Assembly (NCBI GenBank): GCA_040830545.1
Contig: JBFOMB010000101.1
Location: forward strand, 1 to 10,545
Direction: 5' to 3'
DNA length: 10,545 bases
Origin: HXMU1420-2 sp040830545
GTDB taxonomy: Bacteria > Pseudomonadota > Alphaproteobacteria > Rhodobacterales > Rhodobacteraceae
Part shown: piece after piece, positions 5,194 to 10,545 of the stretch
Position numbering within the stretch: the stretch's first letter is position 1
Layout: each line of letters begins with the position of its first letter
The notes under the pieces: generated by a model
Seen by the model: the letters and a program-made list of their open reading frames with translations, nothing else
Database searches by the model: none
Told to the model about the DNA's origin: nothing
Translations under genes and position numbers: made by a program

Positions 5194-7043
5194 TGCGGGT
5201 TTACCTGACGCTGCTTCTGGCTTGCATGATGGTCGTCTTGACCGACGGCGCGCGGGCCGAAGGGTTAAGCCTGTTGGACCACGACATGCGCGTATATGTC
5301 GGAGAGGCGTCGGGCGTAGAACATCCCGACTTCGACGACAGCGATTGGCCGGTTCAACCCGTGCTGGAACCCGGCGGATGGCCTGCACGTGGGGCAGACG
5401 CATTTGACCACGTCCTGTGGCAGCGCATCACGTTCGAGGGCTCGGACCTGCCCGATCTGTCAAACCCGGCGTTGTGTCTGGGTGTCCTGGCCGGGACAGT
5501 CGTTTATCTGAACGGGATAGAAATCGGGCGATTGTCTGCGTTGGACGCACCGTTCGGCGGGCATTGGCAGACGCAGCTTAAGGCCCTGCCGCAGGTCTAT
5601 GTCATCCCCAACGATCTGTTACTGCATGACGGCATAAACGTGATCGCAATGCGGTCGGTGCGCACCAGCGTGGAACTGTCCGGGCTGATTGATGGCCCAC
5701 TCTCCATCACCGAAGTGTCCGAGGCGTTGAAGACCGCCAGCCCGAAAACCGCGTTGTTCGTGTTTGTGGGAACCTTCCTGCCGGTGATCTGCCTGTTGTC
5801 GACGCTGGCGGTTGGCGTGCTGTGGACGCTGGCCCCTCGTGGCACCGGGCTGGGATGGTTGTTCCTAGCGCATGTGCTCATTACGCCGTTCCTGTTAGGC
5901 GGGTCCAGCCTGATGCTGTACCTGGGATCACCCGTCCCGCTCTACATTTACCCTTACCTCACGATCCTCGTTGGTTCGCTCGCCTTGGCCCCGATCCTGG
6001 AATTTGCGGCTATCGTTCTGAAAACCCGGATCACATGGCCTGTGCGGGTATTGCAGATTGCGACCGTGCTGATCGCCTTCATTCCGAACTTCAATGAAGA
6101 GCTCATCTTTGCCAACAGCACGAACGAAGACCTGATATGGACGATCCTTGCCATCCTTGTCTATGTCGTGCTGACGGTCTGGTCGGTGCAGGCGTTGCGG
6201 CGTGGGTTGTCGGCTGCACTGGTGTTTCTGATCGGCACTGCCTCAGTTTGGATTTTGCTCCTTATGTCGATTGCCAATATGGAACATTGGTTTTTCGCCA
6301 ATCTCGGCCTGTCTTCGACCGACATCTCAACCCCGGTGTTCGTCGTCTGCATCGCTTGGGCCGGAATGGCGCGGGCCTTTGGCGACAGTCGGGAACGTTT
6401 GGCGGCGGCGCAAAGCGATGTGCTGCGCGCGCAAGAGGCTGAGCGTCGGCGCGTGGCTCATGACCTACATGACGGGGTCGGGCAGTGGCTGTCTGCAATC
6501 AAGTTAAACTTGCAGATGTTGCAGGGGCGATATCAGGGCACAGATGACGAAGGCCGACTGAGTGAGGTTGTAGACCATCTTGACGAAGCCATTCTGGACA
6601 CCCGCCGCATCGCACATGACCTGTCACCGGCGATGATCGAGAAAAAGGGGCTGGCAGCGGCAATCCTTAGCCATGCGGATCTGGTGACGAAGCGGTCAAA
6701 CGTGACGGTGAGCGTCGATGCGGGGGACATTCCCGATCTGTCACCCACAACACAAGGGCACCTTTACCGCGTGTTTCAGGAGGCCGTACAGAACGCGATC
6801 CGGCACGGCGGGGCGCGCAACATTCTGGTGCAGTTGCAACCGGCAGCGCAGGGATTTGAACTGTCGGTTCAGGATGACGGGGCGGGGTTTGATCCCGACA
6901 CCGCCGAGGGCGGGATCGGGCTGACTTCCATGCGTCAGCGGGCCGAGTTGATCGGGGCCGAGATCAGGATCGACAGCGCGCCGGGGCAGGGCACAACCCT
7001 AATGGTCCGGCGCTCCCGTCGGTCAAGGCGACCGGAGATTTGA
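5190..7043 (+). CDS. Membrane sensor histidine kinase, HisKA_3 type (second paralogue of the pair)
   Basis: A 617-residue paralogue of the preceding kinase with the same plan throughout: a signal peptide ending near ARA (residue 23), a periplasmic jelly-roll domain (about 24-184; FDDSDWPVQ, GGWPARGAD, VYLNGIEIG, DGINVIAMR), about seven membrane helices (187-394), then HisKA_3 and ATPase domains. Phospho-acceptor His427 lies in DLHDGVGQ; the N box has Asn535 and the DxGxG box Asp562, followed by a GIGL box near 575. The kinase core is much more similar between the two proteins than the sensor and membrane parts, as expected for a diverged tandem duplicate with different ligands or a heterodimer. 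A basic C-terminal tail (RRSRRSRRPEI, 607-617) is absent from the first kinase. The gene starts at an ATGA overlap and its TGA directly abuts the hemE stop on the other strand. Confidence 0.94.
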   Translation: MMRVYLTLLLACMMVVLTDGARAEGLSLLDHDMRVYVGEASGVEHPDFDDSDWPVQPVLEPGGWPARGADAFDHVLWQRITFEGSDLPDLSNPALCLGVLAGTVVYLNGIEIGRLSALDAPFGGHWQTQLKALPQVYVIPNDLLLHDGINVIAMRSVRTSVELSGLIDGPLSITEVSEALKTASPKTALFVFVGTFLPVICLLSTLAVGVLWTLAPRGTGLGWLFLAHVLITPFLLGGSSLMLYLGSPVPLYIYPYLTILVGSLALAPILEFAAIVLKTRITWPVRVLQIATVLIAFIPNFNEELIFANSTNEDLIWTILAILVYVVLTVWSVQALRRGLSAALVFLIGTASVWILLLMSIANMEHWFFANLGLSSTDISTPVFVVCIAWAGMARAFGDSRERLAAAQSDVLRAQEAERRRVAHDLHDGVGQWLSAIKLNLQMLQGRYQGTDDEGRLSEVVDHLDEAILDTRRIAHDLSPAMIEKKGLAAAILSHADLVTKRSNVTVSVDAGDIPDLSPTTQGHLYRVFQEAVQNAIRHGGARNILVQLQPAAQGFELSVQDDGAGFDPDTAEGGIGLTSMRQRAELIGAEIRIDSAPGQGTTLMVRRSRRSRRPEI

Positions 7044-8081
7044 TTATTTCTCCATGCCCCGGACCGTGTCGATCATCAGTTGCACGTTGTCCGGGTTCGC
7101 ATCCGGAGTGATGCCATGGCCCAGGTTGAAGATGTGCGGGCCGCCTGAAAACGCGCGGCAGACGGCCTGCGTTTCCTGCACCAGGGCGTCGCCTCCCGTC
7201 ACCATATGCGTTGGCGACAGGTTGCCCTGCACACAGCCTCCGGTTTGCACGTTGGTCGCGGCCCAGTCCCTTTCCGTATTCTGGTCTATCGCCACACAGT
7301 CGACGCCCGTTGCGGCGTGGAAACCCACGTATTTTTCACCCGCTTCCCGGGGAAAGCCGATCACCGGAATACCAGGATGCCGCGCCTTCAGCGCTGCGGT
7401 GATCTGCTTGCAGGGTTCCAGGGCGTAACGGAAAAAATCGTCGCCCTTCAGCGACCCGGCCCAACTGTCGAAAATTTTGACAACTTCCGCGCCCGCCTCG
7501 ATCTGGTGGCTGAGATAGTCGATGGTTGCTTCGGTGATGCGGTCCAGCAGCGCCTCGAACAGCGCCCGGTTTTCGGCCTTCAACGCATGTGCCGGGCCCT
7601 GATCCGGTGTCCCGCGCCCTGCGATCATGTAGGTTGCCACGGTCCAGGGTGCCCCCGCGAAGCCGATCAGCGTCGTCTCGGACGGCAATGCGCCGGACAG
7701 GATGCGAACGGTTTCATAGACCGGCGACAGGGTGTCGTGGATGTCCGAAGCCGGGCCAAGCTTGTCAAAATCCGCCTGGGTCTGGATCGTGGACAGGCGC
7801 GGACCTTCGCCCGTCACAAACCACAAATCCGCCCCCAGCGCCTGCGGCACGAGCAGGATGTCAGCAAACAGAATCGCCGCGTCGAACCCATAGCGGCGGA
7901 TTGGCTGCAAAGTGACCTCGGCCGCCAGTTCACTGTTGTAGCACAGGCTGAGGAAATCGCCCGCCTGTGCCCGCGTCGCGCGGTATTCGGGCAGGTACCG
8001 CCCGGCCTGTCGCATCATCCAGATGGGAGGCGTCGGCAGGGTTTCCCCGGCCAGCGCGCGCAGGATCGTTTTCTGGGTCAC
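7044..8081 (-). CDS. hemE: Uroporphyrinogen decarboxylase (HemE)
   Basis: A 345-residue cytoplasmic enzyme that decarboxylates the four acetate side chains of uroporphyrinogen III to give coproporphyrinogen III in haem (and, where present, bacteriochlorophyll) synthesis. The length is typical of the family. Signature 1 is intact at 18-34 (PPIWMMRQAGRYLPEYR), with the substrate-binding arginines at 24 and 28; the active-site aspartate is Asp74 (LFADILL). Signature 2 is at about 140-155 (GFAGAPWTVATYMIAG) with Tyr151, and a conserved His322 lies in FNLGHGI. The start is GTG (8081-8079), supported by a strong AAGGAG ribosome site at 8095-8090 with an 8-base spacer and by the MTQKTILRAL N-terminus. 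It is divergent from hemC and convergent with the kinase operon; its TAA (7046-7044) touches that operon's TGA with no base between. Confidence 0.98.
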   Translation of the reverse strand: MTQKTILRALAGETLPTPPIWMMRQAGRYLPEYRATRAQAGDFLSLCYNSELAAEVTLQPIRRYGFDAAILFADILLVPQALGADLWFVTGEGPRLSTIQTQADFDKLGPASDIHDTLSPVYETVRILSGALPSETTLIGFAGAPWTVATYMIAGRGTPDQGPAHALKAENRALFEALLDRITEATIDYLSHQIEAGAEVVKIFDSWAGSLKGDDFFRYALEPCKQITAALKARHPGIPVIGFPREAGEKYVGFHAATGVDCVAIDQNTERDWAATNVQTGGCVQGNLSPTHMVTGGDALVQETQAVCRAFSGGPHIFNLGHGITPDANPDNVQLMIDTVRGMEK

Positions 8082-8181
8082 GTCGGGCGCTCCTTCGTTG
8101 GTCGCGCATGGGTCGGCGTCCGGGCGGGAAATGTCAAGGACAGGCGTTGTCTCGCCCCCGTGCGGGGTCTATTGGAGCGGC
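8082..8181. promoter_or_regulatory. hemE/hemC divergent intergenic region
   Basis: These 100 bp separate the two divergent haem genes. On the minus strand a perfect TTGACA (8137-8132) could be the hemE -35 element; 17-18 bases further the candidate -10 is weak (GACCCA or ACCCAT, about 8108-8114). TGTC-aag-GACA (8132-8142) is a short dyad overlapping that -35. The hemC ribosome site GGAG (8174-8177) follows a GC hairpin, CCCC-gtgc-GGGG (8156-8167), which may influence its translation. No FnrL-type or PpsR-type site was recognised. No convincing hemC promoter was found. Confidence 0.45.
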
Positions 8182-9147
8182 ATGACGACGAACCTGCCCA
8201 CCCCTGCCGCTCCGCTTCGCATTGGCACCCGTGGTTCACCGCTGGCGCTCGCCCAGGCACACGAAACCCGTGACCGGCTGGCGCAGGCGTTCGACCTGCC
8301 GCATGCGGCGTTCGAGATTGTCGTGATCAAGACGACGGGTGACGACCGCGCGATGATCGACGCGGACCGCCCGTTGAAGGAAATCGGCAACAAGGGCCTG
8401 TTCACGAAAGAAATCGAAGAGGCGATGTTGAGCGGTGGCATCGACATCGCGGTGCATTCGATGAAGGACATGCCGGTTGCACAGCCCGCTGGCCTGCTGC
8501 TCGACACCTACCTGCCGCGCGAAGATGTGCGGGACGGGTTTGTGTCCTCGGCCCATGGCGCGCTGGCGGACCTACCCGAGGGCGCGGTTGTCGGCACGTC
8601 CAGTCTGCGGCGCAAGGCGCAGGTGCTGAATCGCCGCCCTGACCTGAACGTGGTGGAGTTTCGCGGCAATGTGCAAACTCGCGTGCGCAAGCTGGGTGAT
8701 GGCGTAGCGGATTGCACCTTCTTGGCGATGGCCGGGCTGAAGCGGTTGGGGGCTGTGGCGGACCTGCCCGTGACACCGGTGGACGTGGATCAGATGTTGC
8801 CAGCCGTGGCACAGGGCGCAATTGGCATAGAGCGACGCGGCGATGATAGCCGCGCTGCCGATATGCTGGCGGCGATCCACGATCTGGAAACCGGGCAAAG
8901 GCTGGCGGCGGAGAGGGCCTGTCTGGCGGCGCTTGACGGGTCATGTGAAACGCCGATAGCCGGGCTTGCCATGTTGGACAGCGGCAACGTGCGTCTACGA
9001 GCCGAGATTTTGCGCCCCGACGGATCGGAAGCCTTGGCCGAAAGCGGCGAGGCGTTGATCGAGGATGGCGTAGCGCTGGGCCGGGAGATTGCTGAGCGGC
9101 TAAAGGCACAGGCCGGGCCGGGGTTCTTTGACTGGCGGCAGGAATGA
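8182..9147 (+). CDS. hemC: Hydroxymethylbilane synthase / porphobilinogen deaminase (HemC)
   Basis: A 321-residue cytoplasmic enzyme that polymerises four porphobilinogen units into hydroxymethylbilane, the linear precursor closed by HemD. The IGTRGSPLALAQA block at 14-26 opens domain 1. HSMKDMP (92-98) holds the catalytic aspartate (Asp96), and the arginine-rich segments SLRRKAQ (141-147) and RGNVQTRVRK (161-170) bind the dipyrromethane cofactor and growing chain. Cys255 in GSCETPIAG is the cofactor-attachment cysteine. The open frame extends upstream to 8023, but that part lies within the 5' end of hemE; the ATG at 8182 has a GGAG ribosome site at 8174-8177 and gives the normal family N-terminus, so it was chosen. 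It diverges from hemE, which acts two steps later in the same pathway. Confidence 0.98.
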   Translation: MTTNLPTPAAPLRIGTRGSPLALAQAHETRDRLAQAFDLPHAAFEIVVIKTTGDDRAMIDADRPLKEIGNKGLFTKEIEEAMLSGGIDIAVHSMKDMPVAQPAGLLLDTYLPREDVRDGFVSSAHGALADLPEGAVVGTSSLRRKAQVLNRRPDLNVVEFRGNVQTRVRKLGDGVADCTFLAMAGLKRLGAVADLPVTPVDVDQMLPAVAQGAIGIERRGDDSRAADMLAAIHDLETGQRLAAERACLAALDGSCETPIAGLAMLDSGNVRLRAEILRPDGSEALAESGEALIEDGVALGREIAERLKAQAGPGFFDWRQE

Positions 9148-9151
9148 CGCC

Positions 9152-9189
9152 GCGCTCTGTTTGACAGAACGCCCCATGGTCTGGACACT
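9152..9189 (+). promoter_or_regulatory. Candidate promoter of the desaturase gene, overlapping an inverted repeat
   Basis: A perfect TTGACA (9161-9166) is followed, after a 17-base spacer, by GACACT (9184-9189) as a weak -10. This would start transcription near 9196, about 20 bases before the desaturase ATG and just ahead of its GGGGAG ribosome site (9202-9207). The -35 lies inside an inverted repeat (TCTGT-ttg-ACAGA, extended by GCG/CGC with one mismatch, 9152-9172). This could be an operator or, since it follows the hemC stop, a weak transcript-end hairpin; no T-run follows it. Confidence 0.45.
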
Positions 9190-9215
9190 TCCCCCACGCG
9201 AGGGGAGACGCGGTC

Positions 9216-10160
9216 ATGACACCAGGCAAGGCATATCTGACATCTGATGAAATCCGGCCACTGGCCACACGATCTGACCTGATGGGCGCCTGGCTGGTAC
9301 TACATTGCTGGGGTGTAATCGCACTGGCGGTGATCCTGTTCGCGGTCTGGCCTAACCCGCTGACCTTCGTGCTGGCAGTGATGTTGATTGGATCGCGACA
9401 ACTGGGCCTTGCGATCCTGATGCACGACGCTGCGCATGTCGCCCTGTTCAAAACGCGACGGTTGAACGAGTTTGTCGGCGAGTGGCTGTGTGGCCGACCG
9501 GTGCTGGCAGAGTTGCTGGCCTATCGCCATTATCACCTGACGCACCACCGCTTTACCCAGACCGAAAAGGACCCGGATCTGGTGTTGTCGTCTAAATTTC
9601 CCACAACCCGCGCATCGATGAAGCGCAAGTTCTTTCGCGATCTGACCGGTCAGACCGGGTACAAGCAACTGATGGGGCAAATCCTGCTGTTCCTGCGGAT
9701 GGCCGGGGACGAAGACGCGCGGGATGCGGCCGCAACCGATACGGCGCAGACGTTCGGGTCAATCGAGCTATGGAAATCCTTCCCGACCTTTATCGCGGTG
9801 ATGGTGCTGATGGGGGTGCTGGGCGAATGGTGGTACGGATTCGCGTTCTGGCTGCTGCCTTACATGACGTGGTATCAACTGGTGCTGCGCATCCGAAACA
9901 TTGCGGAACATGGCGCGACCGAGATGTCGGATGACCCGTTCCAAAATGTGCGCACAACCCATGCCAACCTGCTGGAACGGGCGTTTGTTGCCCCCTATTG
10001 GGTGAACTTCCATCTGGAACATCACATGATCATGCATGTGCCCTGCTGGCAGTTGCCCCTCATGCACAAACTGTTGTTGAGCAAGGGGCTGGGCGGGCAG
10101 ATGAAGCAGGCCGACAGCTATCTGGCTGCACTGACCGAGGCGGGCTGGCGCACGGCCTGA
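9216..10160 (+). CDS. Membrane fatty acid desaturase family protein
   Basis: A 314-residue integral membrane di-iron protein of the fatty acid desaturase superfamily. The three histidine clusters are present: HDAAH (70-74), HLTHH (107-111, with His105 just before) and HLEHH (266-270), plus an extra conserved-looking EHG at 231-233. Hydrophobic segments at about 25-45, 50-70, 186-203 and 208-228 fit two membrane hairpins that put the histidines on the cytoplasmic side. The family inserts double bonds or hydroxyl groups into lipid acyl chains or related substrates; the substrate here cannot be told from sequence. The start has a clear GGGGAG ribosome site at 9202-9207, 8 bases upstream. It lies 68 bp after hemC with a plausible promoter of its own, and ends 3 bp from the convergent LysR-type gene. 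Confidence 0.93.
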   Translation: MTPGKAYLTSDEIRPLATRSDLMGAWLVLHCWGVIALAVILFAVWPNPLTFVLAVMLIGSRQLGLAILMHDAAHVALFKTRRLNEFVGEWLCGRPVLAELLAYRHYHLTHHRFTQTEKDPDLVLSSKFPTTRASMKRKFFRDLTGQTGYKQLMGQILLFLRMAGDEDARDAAATDTAQTFGSIELWKSFPTFIAVMVLMGVLGEWWYGFAFWLLPYMTWYQLVLRIRNIAEHGATEMSDDPFQNVRTTHANLLERAFVAPYWVNFHLEHHMIMHVPCWQLPLMHKLLLSKGLGGQMKQADSYLAALTEAGWRTA

Positions 10161-10163
10161 TTG

Positions 10164-10545
10164 TTATCGCCCGGGTGCGTCGTGCAGCAGCCAGTCGCGA
10201 AAGTTCTCTGTCAACGGGTCGGGCGCATGATCTGATGGCCATGTCAGGTAATAGCCCAGCCCGGTCACAACCTTGGTTGAAACCGGACGCACCAACCGCC
10301 CTGCGGCAAGGTCCGCGTCCACCAGATGCCGCCATCCCAGTGCAATGCCGCGGCCTGACTTCGCTTCCTCCAGCAGCAGCGGATAGGCATTGATCCGCAG
10401 CGGTTCACGCTGGATCGGTTCATGTACACCCACGGCGCTCAGCCACTTTCGCCAGGTCATGCCGCTGGCCTGCGACCCGTCGAGGTCCAGCAGGGGATGT
10501 TCCGGCAGATGTTCGGGACCGATCACCGGCGGGTGGGGCATTAGG
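10164..10545 (-). CDS. LysR-type transcriptional regulator, C-terminal part (5' end beyond window)
   Basis: The last 126 residues of a protein whose frame is open to the right edge; the ATG at 10541-10539 is internal and the preceding codon (CTA) continues the frame. The sequence matches the end of a LysR effector-binding domain of the GcvA-like kind: a GMTWRKWLSAVGV segment, LLLEEAKSGRGIALGW, LVDADLAAGRLVRP, GLGYYLTWP and a final FRDWLLHDA helix. The N-terminal winged helix-turn-helix must lie outside the window. Only 3 bp (10161-10163) separate its TAA from the desaturase TGA. The target is unknown; adjacency to the desaturase alone does not show that it regulates it. Confidence 0.88.
   Translation of the reverse strand, partial: LMPHPPVIGPEHLPEHPLLDLDGSQASGMTWRKWLSAVGVHEPIQREPLRINAYPLLLEEAKSGRGIALGWRHLVDADLAAGRLVRPVSTKVVTGLGYYLTWPSDHAPDPLTENFRDWLLHDAPGR

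Noticed and set aside
8147..8173. hemC promoter made of TTGTCT and TCTATT
   Set aside because: The spacer is only 15 bases, and the start of transcription would fall almost on the start codon and exclude the ribosome site from the transcript.
8023..8181. N-terminal extension of HemC to an upstream ATG
   Set aside because: It would run through the start of hemE and add residues absent from the family; the ATG at 8182 has its own ribosome site and gives the normal N-terminus.
7206..8273. Plus-strand open frame of about 355 codons opposite hemE
   Set aside because: The minus-strand HemE reading carries both family signatures over the same DNA; the plus frame has no recognisable domain.
9152..9172. 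Factor-independent terminator of hemC
   Set aside because: The stem is interrupted by a mismatch, the loop is only 3 bases and no T-run follows. Overlap with a promoter-like TTGACA makes a control site at least as likely.
8402..9451. Minus-strand open frame of about 349 codons opposite hemC and the desaturase start
   Set aside because: It spans two genes confidently read on the plus strand, including the intergenic gap, and its translation is low-complexity Arg/Pro/Ala-rich.
1..10545. tRNA, rRNA, insertion sequence or prophage attachment site
   Set aside because: No cloverleaf-like segment, transposase-like frame or terminal inverted repeats were seen by eye in the gaps between genes; the window is almost completely filled by the listed genes.

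Overview
The window looks like a chromosomal piece of a GC-rich alphaproteobacterium, most likely a marine Rhodobacterales (Roseobacter-type) organism. This rests on the high GC content, the protein families and the divergent hemE/hemC pair. It is inference; no 16S rRNA or other taxonomic marker is present.

Left part (1-2549, minus strand): the first 849 residues of a very large surface or secreted repeat protein whose C-terminus lies beyond the left edge. It starts with an N-terminal block of RTX-type calcium-binding nonapeptides, passes through a linker with a CxxC pair, and then enters VCBS/cadherin-like domains. Five complete domains and one partial one are each exactly 100 residues (300 bp), with no indels.

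Middle (2550-7043): a 206-bp divergent intergenic region, then a three-gene operon on the plus strand. It encodes a NarL/LuxR-type response regulator and two paralogous membrane histidine kinases of HisKA_3 type. The kinases share a signal peptide, a periplasmic jelly-roll (glycosidase-like sugar-binding) domain, about seven membrane helices and a cytoplasmic kinase core. All three genes are joined by 4-base ATGA overlaps, so translation is probably coupled. The arrangement suggests a tandem kinase duplication feeding one regulator. Its position invites the hypothesis that it controls the divergent adhesin gene, and the shared intergenic region carries repeated GGTGAAA-like motifs and dyads.

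Right part (7044-10545): housekeeping and lipid genes. hemE (uroporphyrinogen decarboxylase, minus, GTG start) converges on the kinase operon with stop codons directly abutting. hemC (hydroxymethylbilane synthase, plus) diverges from it across 100 bp. A membrane fatty-acid-desaturase-family gene follows with its own plausible promoter. The C-terminal part of a LysR-type regulator gene on the minus strand runs off the right edge, only 3 bp from the desaturase stop.

HemC and HemE act in the same pathway, as the third and fifth enzymes of tetrapyrrole synthesis from 5-aminolevulinate. The most interesting material is the adhesin / RR-HK-HK divergon.
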